Source: Phocaeicola_A sp964580305 (GTDB taxonomy: Bacteria > Bacteroidota > Bacteroidia > Bacteroidales > Bacteroidaceae). From it: a stretch of 44,539 nucleotides of DNA. A model generated the notes under the pieces. That model was not told where the DNA came from. It made no database searches and saw only the letters and a list, made by a program, of their open reading frames with translations. The stretch spans positions 1-44,539 of the forward strand of contig CAZOKL010000004.1 of the NCBI GenBank assembly GCA_964580305.1. Reading direction: 5' to 3'. Made by a program: the position numbers and the translations under genes. Below are positions 17,019-24,947 of this stretch, piece after piece (positions within the stretch are counted from its first letter, which is position 1; each line of letters starts with the position of its first letter).

Positions 17019-17981
17019 ATGTTTAAATTCGAACCCATCCTGAAACACACGCTCTGGGGCGGTGACAAGATTAATACATACAAACACCTGCGCAACTCAC
17101 TGACACACATTGGTGAAAGCTGGGAAATATCCGGCGTCCCCGGGTATGAATCCGTTGTGGCCAACGGCGAATGGAAGGGCACACGGCTCCCCGACCTCAT
17201 CGACAAACTGGGGGCAGACCTCGTGGGCAGGGACAACTACGCACGCTTTGGCAACATGTTTCCGCTGCTGGTGAAGTTCATCGACGCACGGCTCGACCTC
17301 TCCATACAGGTGCACCCCGACGACCGGATTGCACAGGCGCGGCATGGATGTCCGGGCAAGAACGAGATGTGGTATGTCATCGCGGCCGAACCGGGAGCAC
17401 GGCTCTGTGCCGGACTGTCGCGCCCCATCGGCCCGGACGAATATGAACGCCGCATTGCCGACGGAAGCATTGAAGACGTCCTCTGTTTTCACGAGCTGCA
17501 TGCCGGAGACGTTTTCCACATCCCGGCCGGACGGGTACACAGCATCGGGGCGGGGGCATTCATCGCCGAAATTCAGCAGACAAGCGACATCACCTACCGC
17601 ATCTATGACTACAACCGCCGTGACGACAACGGCCAACTGCGCGAACTGCACACGGAGTGGGCCAAAGACGCCATCGACTACCGCACGCTGCCGGACTACC
17701 GCACGCACTACGTCCCCCGCATGAACGAGCCCGTGGAGCTCGTCGCATCCCCCCACTTCACCACCTCGCTCTATGAGCTCACCGAGCCCATGACGTGCGA
17801 CTATTCGGAGCTGGACACCTTCATCATTTACATCTGCACCAAAGGTTCGGCTTTGCTGTGCGATGACCTTGGCAACAAACTTCCCATCTGCCAGGGTGAG
17901 ACTGTGCTCGCACCGGCATCCACCAGCTCGGTGCATATCGTTCCTCAAGAACATGTCTGCCTGTTGGAAAGCTGGTGCTGA
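17019..17981 (+). CDS. manA: Class I mannose-6-phosphate isomerase
   Basis: Interconverts fructose-6-phosphate and mannose-6-phosphate, feeding GDP-mannose synthesis. The chosen ATG at 17019 gives 320 residues starting MFKFEPILKHTLWGGDK, the standard N-terminus of short Firmicutes/Bacteroidota type I PMIs; the upstream extension to 16962 contains the -7 promoter element. The cupin metal-site regions are visible: SIQVHPDD, GKNEMWYVI (a Zn ligand Glu), and PAGRVHSIGAGAFIAEIQ, followed by the catalytic-Arg-bearing ITYRIYDYNR. The C-terminal half is a second, degenerate cupin. It is divergent from gmd-fcl, consistent with supply of mannose for fucose synthesis. Confidence 0.95.
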   Translation: MFKFEPILKHTLWGGDKINTYKHLRNSLTHIGESWEISGVPGYESVVANGEWKGTRLPDLIDKLGADLVGRDNYARFGNMFPLLVKFIDARLDLSIQVHPDDRIAQARHGCPGKNEMWYVIAAEPGARLCAGLSRPIGPDEYERRIADGSIEDVLCFHELHAGDVFHIPAGRVHSIGAGAFIAEIQQTSDITYRIYDYNRRDDNGQLRELHTEWAKDAIDYRTLPDYRTHYVPRMNEPVELVASPHFTTSLYELTEPMTCDYSELDTFIIYICTKGSALLCDDLGNKLPICQGETVLAPASTSSVHIVPQEHVCLLESWC

Positions 17982-18038
17982 GCCGTAACAACTTGAGGGC
18001 ACCTTGTTCCCGACGCCACAGGTTGCTGAAGGCTTGCC

Positions 18039-18248
18039 GGAACTGTTTCAAAAATATCACACAAATCAAATTCCTGACGCCTTTCTCCATCTCNNNNNNN
18101 NNNNNNNNNNNNNNNNNNNNNNNNNNNNNNNNNNNNNNNNNNNNNNNNNNNNNNNNNNNNNNNNNNNNNNNNNNNNNNNNNNNNNNNNNNNNNGGAACTG
18201 TTTCAAAAATATCACACAAATCAAATTCCTGACGCCTTTCTCCATCTC
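18039..18248. other. Scaffold gap: 100 Ns flanked by identical 55-base copies
   Basis: Bases 18094-18193 are exactly 100 Ns. The 55 bases before (18039-18093) are identical to the 55 bases after (18194-18248). Identity runs up to the edge of the gap on both sides, which is what two contigs overlapping by one k-mer (k=55) look like when joined without merging. The true sequence probably has a single copy and no gap, though a real tandem repeat cannot be excluded. Confidence 0.85.
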
Positions 18249-18297
18249 TTTTTTCACGAAATTGCAAGCGGTTGAGCCTCAACACATTGCGCTTGCG

Positions 18298-18350
18298 GGA
18301 CAAACAGCACTGTCGTTTGTCCCCGACGAGGGTCTCGTTTGTCCCCGACG
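18298..18350. repeat. Direct repeat of 16 bases with period 22 plus an inverted copy
   Basis: TCGTTTGTCCCCGACG occurs at 18313-18328 and 18335-18350. Just before, GGGACAAAC (18298-18306) is the exact inverse of GTTTGTCCC in the first copy, so a stem-loop can form. The function is unknown; it sits between convergent genes. Confidence 0.6.
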
Positions 18351-18429
18351 GGAAACAGGGGTATCCGGGGCCGTATTTCCGTTTAGAAAATAATCAACAA
18401 GAGGTGAGGTCATGCTTTTGATTTTGCAA

Positions 18430-18475
18430 ACAAAAAAGTCGTCCTCTGAACAAACATGCTCAAAGGACGACTTTC
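18430..18475 (-). terminator. Intrinsic terminator after the serC-serA-DUF1015 operon
   Basis: A perfect 11-base stem, AAAGTCGTCCT (18435-18445) with AGGACGACTTT (18464-18474). On the minus strand it is followed by further Ts, giving a TTTTTT run. It is 21 bases past the DUF1015 stop codon. The flanking A/T tracts could make it work in both directions. Confidence 0.85.
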
Positions 18476-18495
18476 TTTATGCCTCGCAAGCTCTG

Positions 18496-19743
18496 TTAAA
18501 CCAGCTTATGAATGATAAGTCCGGAACGAAGCTTCGGTTCAAACCATGTGGTCTTCGGCGGCATGATGTTGCCCGTGTCGGCAATGTCCATGATTTGCTT
18601 CATGGTCACCGGATAGAGTGCCAAGGCGACTTTCATCTCACCACTGTCGACGCGGCGTTTCAATTCACCCAATCCGCGGATGCCGCCCACGAAGTCGATA
18701 CGCTTGTCGGAGCGGAGGTCTTTGATGCCAAGAAGTTTGTCGAGAATCAAGTTTGACGAGATTGTCACATCAAGCACGCCAATGGGGTCATTGTCGTCAT
18801 ACGTGCCTTCTTTGGCCGTCAGGCCATACCATCTGCCCTCCAGATAGAGGGAAAAGTTGTGCAACTTGTTCGGCCGATATTCTTCCGCACCTTTATCTTC
18901 CACAATGAAGTTTTCACGCAGTGCGTCGAGAAACTGTGCCGCTGTCAGACCGTTCAGATCTTTCACCACGCGGTTGTAGTCTATGATGGTCAGCTGATTT
19001 GCCGGGAAGCACACGGCCATGAAATAGTTATACTCCTCATCGCCTCGGTGATTGGGATTCTGCTTTGCTTTCTCAGCTCCAACCAGGGCAGCCGCAGCCG
19101 AGCGATGGTGCCCATCGGCAATATACAGCGCCGGCATCCCTGCAAACTCTTTCGTGATGGCCTCAATGTCAGCCTCTTTGTCGATAATCCAGAAACGATG
19201 GCCGAAACCGTCAATCGGAGCGATGAAGTCATAGACCGGCTCTTGTGCCGTGTAACGGGCCACGATGTCGTCCAGCACCTTGTTGTCAGGATATGCAAAG
19301 AACACTGGTTCAATATTGGCATTGTTAACGCGCACATGTTTCATGCGATCTTCTTCCTTGTCGCGGCGCGTCAACTCATGCTTCTTGATGACACCGTTCA
19401 GGTAATCATCCACATAGGCACATACGACCAGCCCATATTGGGTCTTGCCATTCATGGTCTGGGCATAAATGTAATAGTTCTCCTTGCCATCTTGAACCAA
19501 CCAGCCTTTATCCTGGAATTTCTGAAAGTTTTCAGCCGCTTTGGCATACACGCGGGGATCATGCTCATCCGTCCCTTCCGGGAAGTCTATCTCGGGTTTA
19601 ATGATGTGATATAATGACTTCTCATTCCCCTCGGCTTCCTTACGGGCCTCCTCTGAGTTCAGCACATCATAAGGGCGAGACTCCACCTGCTCCACATATT
19701 CTTTGGGAGGACGGATGCCTTTGAATGGTTTAACTACTGCCAT
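18496..19743 (-). CDS. DUF1015 family protein, linked to serine biosynthesis genes
   Basis: A 415-residue cytoplasmic protein of the DUF1015 family. The N-terminus VVKPFKGIRPPKEYVEQVESRPYDVL corresponds to the family's 'PF.a.rp....a....PYDvi'. The central ALYIADGHHRSAAAALV motif (about residue 195) with two adjacent His is the family hallmark. FPANQLTIIDYNRVVKDLNG and the C-terminal GIRGLGELKRRVDSGEMKVALALYPV are also typical. No signal peptide or membrane segment is seen. It starts 22 bases after serA and is the last gene of the serC-serA-DUF1015 operon. Its biochemical role is not known to me; no serB-like phosphatase gene is adjacent. Association with serine metabolism is inferred from position only. 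Confidence 0.88.
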   Translation of the reverse strand: MAVVKPFKGIRPPKEYVEQVESRPYDVLNSEEARKEAEGNEKSLYHIIKPEIDFPEGTDEHDPRVYAKAAENFQKFQDKGWLVQDGKENYYIYAQTMNGKTQYGLVVCAYVDDYLNGVIKKHELTRRDKEEDRMKHVRVNNANIEPVFFAYPDNKVLDDIVARYTAQEPVYDFIAPIDGFGHRFWIIDKEADIEAITKEFAGMPALYIADGHHRSAAAALVGAEKAKQNPNHRGDEEYNYFMAVCFPANQLTIIDYNRVVKDLNGLTAAQFLDALRENFIVEDKGAEEYRPNKLHNFSLYLEGRWYGLTAKEGTYDDNDPIGVLDVTISSNLILDKLLGIKDLRSDKRIDFVGGIRGLGELKRRVDSGEMKVALALYPVTMKQIMDIADTGNIMPPKTTWFEPKLRSGLIIHKLV

Positions 19744-19765
19744 AATAAGAGAGTTTTAATGGGAT

Positions 19766-20686
19766 TCACTTGTTTACGCGGAATTTCTCACACCCATCCT
19801 TAAAGAAGCCGACAATCTGTCTGGCGGCAGCAATACCGGCATTGATATTTGCCTCTGCCGTTTGTGCTCCCATCTTCTTCGGCGTAGAGAAATAGCGTCC
19901 GGCAAACTTAGCAGCAAACTCTTCGTTTGCCACAGGCATAATATCTGTGACATACTTCAAGTCGGAACGCTCTTCCATCAGCTTGATGAGTTCTGCCTCA
20001 TTGATGACTTCCTTACGCGCCGTGTTCACCAAGATGGCACCCTTCGGCATCAGATTAACCAAGGCATAGTTAATGGAGTTCCTGGTTTCGGCCGTGGCCG
20101 GTATGTGCAAGGACACAATGTCGCACGTCTTATAAAGTTCTTCCACTGTGTCAACAGCCTTCACACCGGCTTCTTCGATAACATTCTTTGGGCAATAAGC
20201 ATCATAGGCATACAAGTCCATGCCAAATCCCTTGGCTATACGTGCCACATTGTGCCCCACATTTCCAAACGCATGGATTCCTAATTTCTTTCCTTTCAGC
20301 TCTGTACCGGACGTACCATTGAAGAAATTGCGCACGGCATACACCAACATGCCAAATACCAGCTCTGCCACGGCGTTGGAGTTTTGTCCCGGAGTGTTCA
20401 TCACACAGACACCATGCGCTGTTGCGGCAGCCAAATCCACATTGTCATAGCCCGCACCGGCACGCACCACAATCTTCAGATTTTCAGCTGCGTCAAACAC
20501 TTCGGCATCAATCACATCACTGCGGATGATAAGTGCATTGGCATCTTTCACTGCTTCCAGCAACTTGGCTTTTTCTCCATATTTTTCCAACAATATGAGT
20601 TCATAACCTGCGGCTTCAATTTCTTTACGGATGCCGTCTACCGCCACTTTGGCAAAAGGTTTATCGGTTGCAACTAATACTTTCAT
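19766..20686 (-). CDS. serA: D-3-phosphoglycerate dehydrogenase, short form with Lys at the catalytic His position
   Basis: Oxidises 3-phosphoglycerate to 3-phosphohydroxypyruvate with NAD, the first step of serine synthesis. The 306-residue protein has only the substrate and NAD domains and lacks the C-terminal ACT/regulatory domains, so serine feedback through ACT is not expected. The dinucleotide motif is GIHAFGNVGHNVARIA. The active-site Arg is in LVNTARKEVIN. Where most D-2-hydroxyacid dehydrogenases have a catalytic His in 'P-H-x-G-x-x-T', this protein reads STPKKMGAQTAEA (Lys270/271), like the type described for Entamoeba and Bacteroides relatives. It follows serC by 109 bases and precedes DUF1015 by 22. 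The gap to serC holds an imperfect purine-rich inverted repeat (about 20727-20780). Confidence 0.95.
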   Translation of the reverse strand: MKVLVATDKPFAKVAVDGIRKEIEAAGYELILLEKYGEKAKLLEAVKDANALIIRSDVIDAEVFDAAENLKIVVRAGAGYDNVDLAAATAHGVCVMNTPGQNSNAVAELVFGMLVYAVRNFFNGTSGTELKGKKLGIHAFGNVGHNVARIAKGFGMDLYAYDAYCPKNVIEEAGVKAVDTVEELYKTCDIVSLHIPATAETRNSINYALVNLMPKGAILVNTARKEVINEAELIKLMEERSDLKYVTDIMPVANEEFAAKFAGRYFSTPKKMGAQTAEANINAGIAAARQIVGFFKDGCEKFRVNK

Positions 20687-20795
20687 ACTTTCGTTTGATT
20701 TAATTTAATAAAGAGTAAACAAAAAGTGAAGAATGAAGAACGAAGAATCTTGTGAATCCTTCATCCTCCGTCCTTCACCATATATCATAGTGCAA

Positions 20796-21866
20796 TTAAT
20801 GTGCTTTTTCAAAATCCTGCATACATTCCACCAATGCTTTTACGCTCTCCAAAGGCATGGCATTATAGCAAGATGCACGGAAGCCGCCAACGGAACGGTG
20901 TCCCTTAATGCCCACCATGCCCCGATCGGTTGCAAACTTCAAGAAGTCAGCTTCAAGGTCCTTGTATTCGTCTTTCATCACAAAACAGATGTTCATGTAA
21001 GAACGGTCTTCCTCACAAGTCACTGTGCCACGGAACAGACGGTTACGGTCGATTTCACCATAGAGCATCTCGGCTCTCGCTTTTGCACGGCGTTGCATCT
21101 CATCAACACCGCCCTGAGCCTTCAACCAGCGCAAAGTCAGCATTGCAGAATAAATCGGCAATACAGGAGGAGTATTGAACATTGAACCTCCATCGATATG
21201 TGTCTGATAGTTCAGCATTGTCGGAATCGTGCGGCTCACCTTGCCCACAGCATCATTCTTCACGATGACAAAAGTCACACCGGCCGGAGCCAGGTTTTTC
21301 TGGGCACCGCCATAGATGCAGATATATCTGCTCACATCAACCGGACGAGAGAAAATGTCGGAAGACATATCGGCCACCATTGGAATGGGGCTGTCCAGGT
21401 CTTTATGGAGTTCGGTTCCGAAAATCGTATTATTGGTCGTCACATGGAAATAATCAGCATCTGTCGGAATCACATAGTCTTTCGGGATGTATGTAAAGTT
21501 GTCTGCTGCAGAAGAAGCGACCTCCACCACTTCACCGAAGTTCTTAGCTTCCTTTATCGCTTTTTTAGACCACGTTCCCGTGTTCAGATAAGCAGCTTTC
21601 TTTTCCATGAAGTTGTAAGGCACCATACAGAATTCCAAGCTGGCGCCACCACCCAAGAACAAGACTGAATACCCTTCGGGGATTTGAAGCATTTCTCTAA
21701 ATAAAGCCACGGCTTCATCGACCACAGGCTGAAAATCCTTCGCACGATGGCTAATCTCCAGTATAGAAAGGCCTCCACCATGGAAATCCAATACAGCCTG
21801 AGCTGTTTGCTCGATTACTTCACGAGGTAAAATAGACGGTCCCGCATTGAAATTATGCTTTTTCAT
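20796..21866 (-). CDS. serC: Phosphoserine aminotransferase
   Basis: A PLP enzyme that converts 3-phosphohydroxypyruvate and glutamate to phosphoserine and 2-oxoglutarate (and possibly acts in pyridoxal synthesis). From the ATG at 21866 it has 356 residues and starts MKKHNFNAGPSILPREVIEQ, the standard SerC N-terminus. An open-frame extension to 21920 overlaps the -7 element at 21908-21915 and is not used. Conserved segments are SILEISHRAKDF, LFLGGGASLEFCMVP, DMSSDIFSRPVDVSRY and the PLP lysine in YGGAQKNLAPAG. The C-terminal GIKGHRSVGGFRASCYNAMP carries the phosphate-binding His-Arg. It is the first gene of the serine operon. Confidence 0.97.
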   Translation of the reverse strand: MKKHNFNAGPSILPREVIEQTAQAVLDFHGGGLSILEISHRAKDFQPVVDEAVALFREMLQIPEGYSVLFLGGGASLEFCMVPYNFMEKKAAYLNTGTWSKKAIKEAKNFGEVVEVASSAADNFTYIPKDYVIPTDADYFHVTTNNTIFGTELHKDLDSPIPMVADMSSDIFSRPVDVSRYICIYGGAQKNLAPAGVTFVIVKNDAVGKVSRTIPTMLNYQTHIDGGSMFNTPPVLPIYSAMLTLRWLKAQGGVDEMQRRAKARAEMLYGEIDRNRLFRGTVTCEEDRSYMNICFVMKDEYKDLEADFLKFATDRGMVGIKGHRSVGGFRASCYNAMPLESVKALVECMQDFEKAH

Positions 21867-21907
21867 TTGATATAAGTTTTGGTTAATACTACAATTTGGT
21901 TGTGATG

Positions 21908-21937
21908 CAAATTTACACATTATTATTCAACCAACAA
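21908..21937 (-). promoter_or_regulatory. Promoter of the serC operon
   Basis: On the minus strand: TTGT (21937-21934), an 18-base spacer, then TAAATTTG (21915-21908). The -7 box is a perfect TAnnTTTG. It lies about 40 bases before the serC ATG. Confidence 0.55.
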
Positions 21938-22058
21938 CTTTTTCAAAAGGAAAGTGCCTTTTGTTGTTATATTTATTCTAAACGATAGACAATAACAGAA
22001 TTTCGCATCATTCCGTCAGCACTAAAGAGATATAAGGAACCTTATCATGCTTTTACTA

Positions 22059-23378
22059 TCATTTTGTTTCCTCTATGATAGTTTTAAGGCCTTTTATTTT
22101 CTCAGATTTTATCAAATTTAGGGTTTGACCGAGCTTTTTTCGACAAATTGCCACATAGACATAATGATCTTTCACGTCGATACGACCAATTTCATTTTGC
22201 TTAAGACGACCTTTTTTGCATAAGAAACCGACAATATCAACTTTATTAATCTTATCTTTTTTTCCTTTTCCTATGTACAGGGTGGCCCACAGTGGCGGGA
22301 GTGGTTTCGAAGGGTGTTCATCCAGCAGAAATTCTTCCGGCTCTTCCTTAATATATTCCGGCAGGGATTCTTCTCCATGCAGGAACAGGAAAGAACTCCC
22401 CTTTGCCTCCCAGCGTGCAGTACGACCGTTACGATGCACGTAGGCTTCCTCGTTCAAAGGGAGATGATAGTGAATGATGTTGTCGATTTCGGGGATGTCC
22501 AGCCCACGGGCTGCCAAATCGGTCGACACAAAGACATTGCAACTGCCATTGCGAAACTTGTAAAGCGCACGCTCACGGTCGGGCTGTTCCATACCGCCAT
22601 GAAACATTTCATTCTGTATTTTCTGCAATGCAAGATATTGGCTTATCCGTTCGACCGACTCCCGATAATTGCAAAACACGATGGACGACTGCGTGCCCAG
22701 CATACACAGCAAACGGGCCAACGCCTCCAGCTTATCTTTAGAAGGAGAGTGCACCTTGTAGAGCTTTATCCGCTCAGTAACCGAACTGTGTTCTTCCAGA
22801 AAATCAAGCTTCTGTGCACTATTCAACCCGGTAAACTCCGGGATTTCGGCAGCATCGGTTGCTGAAATCAGGAAACGTGTCTGTAAAGCCGGAAGCTGGG
22901 CAATGACAGTCGACATTTCATCGTGAAATCCAAGTTCCAGACATTTGTCAAACTCATCAATGACCAGCAGACGGACGGTAGACGCATCAAAATTCTGTTT
23001 GCTCAAGTGGTCGTTCATCCGGCCGGGAGTGCCAATGATGACCGAAGGCTGAATTCCATTCATCGTCCGGTGTTCTTCCATGGCAGGCCGGCCGCCATAG
23101 CAACTCATTACCCTGAAAGGTGTTCCCATTGATTTGAACACAGATTCTATCTGCAAAGCCAGCTCCCGTGAAGGGACGAGCACCACAGACTGTACGCCCT
23201 CCTTCCCTTCCTCTAAATGATTCAGCAGTGGGAGCAGATAGGCCAACGTCTTGCCTGATCCTGTGGGCGACAAGAGAATCATGTCCCGGCGTCCACTCCC
23301 TGCCTCCAAAGCCGTTTCCTGCATAGGGGTCAGACGTTCTATATTCAGGTTCCGGAGTATTTGTTCTTTGGTTAACAT
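22059..23378 (-). CDS. DEAD-box RNA helicase with DbpA-type RNA-binding C-terminus
   Basis: A 439-residue ATP-dependent RNA helicase. Motifs in order: Q motif (ERLTPMQETAL), motif I SPTGSGKT, Ia VLVPSRELALQ, Ib GTPGRM, motif II written DEFD instead of DEAD (VIDEFDKCLELGF), motif III ISAT, motif V VSTDLAARGLDIPEIDNIIHY, and motif VI HRNGRTARW. The last 75 residues (TLYIGKGKKDKINKVDIVGFL through IDVKDHYVYVAI) form a DbpA/CsdA-type RRM-like domain. In DbpA this binds hairpin 92 of 23S rRNA, so a role in large-subunit assembly is likely. The gene stands alone, 77 bases upstream of the following minus-strand gene's region. Confidence 0.93.
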   Translation of the reverse strand: MLTKEQILRNLNIERLTPMQETALEAGSGRRDMILLSPTGSGKTLAYLLPLLNHLEEGKEGVQSVVLVPSRELALQIESVFKSMGTPFRVMSCYGGRPAMEEHRTMNGIQPSVIIGTPGRMNDHLSKQNFDASTVRLLVIDEFDKCLELGFHDEMSTVIAQLPALQTRFLISATDAAEIPEFTGLNSAQKLDFLEEHSSVTERIKLYKVHSPSKDKLEALARLLCMLGTQSSIVFCNYRESVERISQYLALQKIQNEMFHGGMEQPDRERALYKFRNGSCNVFVSTDLAARGLDIPEIDNIIHYHLPLNEEAYVHRNGRTARWEAKGSSFLFLHGEESLPEYIKEEPEEFLLDEHPSKPLPPLWATLYIGKGKKDKINKVDIVGFLCKKGRLKQNEIGRIDVKDHYVYVAICRKKLGQTLNLIKSEKIKGLKTIIEETK

Positions 23379-23455
23379 CGTTCTTTAGTCTGTTAATAAT
23401 GAGGAATATGTTTCTTCTTCACTATCGAATTATTCAGTTATATGTTATTAAGACC

Positions 23456-24028
23456 TCAGCGCAGGATGATTTTCTCAAAATAGGCAGACAAACCTCGACG
23501 AGCATCAGCCAACTTATCTTCCCATAGCTTCAGGGAGTTTTGCCCGACGATGTCTGTCACGTATTTCACAGACAAGAAAGGGATGTTCAGCTCGTTGCAG
23601 ACTTGCGCTTCCGCATAGGCTTCCATGTCCACGACGTCACCCTCTACACCGGCCGCATCGGTCACGAAGCTGTCGCCCGTGTTGCACAGTCCATCAGTCG
23701 GGAGCTTCCAATCCCATGGAAGACTTTCAACAGCAGACTCCGTGTGTTGCTGCCACACCACACCCAAATCACCCAACACCTGAAGATCACGATCTGCGAA
23801 ATGTGTGCAAAGCACAATGTCGCCAATTTGATGACGAAGCGTGCCGGCTGTTCCCACATTGATTACAACATCCGGCTTCACACGCTCGATAGCCAACGCC
23901 AGACGGAGTGCCGCATTAACCTTTCCCACACCGGTATAGACATGTTTCACATGTGCTCCCGGCAACGGTGTACACGTACATTCTTCGGGCAAAGCCTGTG
24001 CCACAAGCACTTTTATTTCTTCTTGCAT
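23456..24028 (-). CDS. MTA/SAH nucleosidase-like protein (PNP/UDP phosphorylase superfamily)
   Basis: A 190-residue nucleosidase-fold protein from the ATG at 24028 (the open frame extends to 24058). It resembles 5'-methylthioadenosine/S-adenosylhomocysteine nucleosidase but is about 40 residues shorter, with a reduced N-terminus. Visible MTAN features are YTGVGKVNAALRLALAIE, KPDVVINVGTAGTL, the ribose-binding Glu in VDMEAYAEAQVCNELNIPF, and the catalytic Asp in KYVTDIVGQN. It most likely cleaves the N-glycosidic bond of an adenine or related nucleoside; the exact substrate is uncertain (futalosine hydrolases look similar). It follows the macrodomain gene by 26 bases on the same strand, suggesting a shared nucleotide-salvage or repair role. 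Confidence 0.8.
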   Translation of the reverse strand: MQEEIKVLVAQALPEECTCTPLPGAHVKHVYTGVGKVNAALRLALAIERVKPDVVINVGTAGTLRHQIGDIVLCTHFADRDLQVLGDLGVVWQQHTESAVESLPWDWKLPTDGLCNTGDSFVTDAAGVEGDVVDMEAYAEAQVCNELNIPFLSVKYVTDIVGQNSLKLWEDKLADARRGLSAYFEKIILR

Positions 24029-24054
24029 AACATCCGAATTATATAGATTTTCAA

Positions 24055-24588
24055 TCAAAGCTCTTTCAAGACAGCCTCATAGATGCTCAAGGTCCAAGCA
24101 CTGAAACAGACAAAGGTCACTTCACGAACATCCGGACACGAATCCAGCGAAGCCTTTACGGAGCTGACGGCAATGTGTGCAGCCTCATCCATCGGATAGC
24201 CATAGACACCCGCACTAATGGCCGGGAAGGCTATCGTGTGCAAACCATGTTCCTGTGCCAGCTGCATGGCATTGCAATAGCAGGAAGCAAGCAAGGCCGG
24301 CTTATCGGGTTCATCCGAATAATAGCGCGGCCCCACGGTGTGAATCACATACCTTGCAGGCAAATCATAGCCGCGAGTGAGCTTGGCTTCTCCCGTCTTG
24401 CAGCCATGCAAGGTTCGACATTCAGCCAACAGTCCCGGACCTGCCGCACGATGAATAGCTCCATCGACACCTCCGCCGCCCAACAAAGAATGATTGGCTG
24501 CATTCACAATGACATCTACGTGCAGTGTCGTAATGTCTGCTTCTAAAGCACGCAGGACTTGATTTTCCGTACATCTGACTTCCATCAT
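24055..24588 (-). CDS. Macrodomain protein (ADP-ribose/O-acetyl-ADP-ribose hydrolase type)
   Basis: A 177-residue single macrodomain of the YmdB/MacroD class. The start is the ATG at 24588 (or 24585); the longer frame to 24642 would run into the tRNA terminator hairpin. Signature elements are ALEADITTLHVDVIVNAANHSLLGGGGVDGAIHRAAG (the VNAAN and GGGGVDGAIH loops that bind ADP-ribose), GEAKLTRGYDLPARYVIHTVGP, and TIAFPAISAGVYGYPMDEAAHIA (diphosphate-binding loop). Members deacetylate O-acetyl-ADP-ribose or remove ADP-ribose from acidic residues. It is followed 26 bases later by the MTAN-like nucleosidase, and the two are probably co-transcribed. Confidence 0.93.
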   Translation of the reverse strand: MMEVRCTENQVLRALEADITTLHVDVIVNAANHSLLGGGGVDGAIHRAAGPGLLAECRTLHGCKTGEAKLTRGYDLPARYVIHTVGPRYYSDEPDKPALLASCYCNAMQLAQEHGLHTIAFPAISAGVYGYPMDEAAHIAVSSVKASLDSCPDVREVTFVCFSAWTLSIYEAVLKEL

Positions 24589-24619
24589 ATCACATTTTTC
24601 CAACACAAAGCATGGTGAA

Positions 24620-24667
24620 AAACCAAAAAGAGGATAAACCACTGCTTTGCATGCTGTTTATCCTCTT
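24620..24667 (-). terminator. Intrinsic terminator of the initiator tRNA gene
   Basis: A perfect 12-base stem (AAGAGGATAAAC at 24628-24639, GTTTATCCTCTT at 24656-24667) begins 6 bases after the tRNA 3' end. On the minus strand it is followed by TTTTTGGTTTTT. Confidence 0.85.
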
Positions 24668-24672
24668 ATCAG

Positions 24673-24745
<73 letters not shown>

Positions 24746-24778
24746 ATGTTAAATATTGTCTTTTTCTGAATTGCGATG

Positions 24779-24809
24779 CAAAGGTAGATATTTTTTCGAT
24801 AACTGCAAA
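24779..24809 (-). promoter_or_regulatory. Promoter of the initiator tRNA
   Basis: A textbook Bacteroidota promoter on the minus strand: TTTG (24809-24806), 19-base spacer, TACCTTTG (24786-24779), about 34 bases before the mature tRNA 5' end. Confidence 0.8.
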
Positions 24810-24947
24810 ACATTTTTGCCTCTTTTTTGTGCACGATTTTTCCATTCTGCAACCACTGTGTTTATTTACGAGTGAAAATCAGCGAGATAATGAACCACAT
24901 TTCTCTAAAATTTAATTTTCAAAGAACAACTGATTGTCAACAAACAG

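Larger units (their letters stand above)
17982..18495. other. Non-coding stretch containing the assembly gap
   Basis: Lies between the convergent genes manA and the DUF1015 gene. It holds the 55-base repeat copies flanking 100 Ns, a hairpin with GTTTGTCCC repeats (18298-18350) and the DUF1015 terminator. No gene is supported. Open frames that run through the Ns are artefacts. Confidence 0.7.

Noticed and set aside
17975..18393. Open frames running through the N gap
   Set aside because: They exist only because Ns do not encode stops; the flanking 55-base repeat explains the apparent coding symmetry.
20727..20780. Terminator between serC and serA
   Set aside because: The purine-rich inverted repeat pairs poorly and has no T-tract in the right place, so it was not called a terminator.
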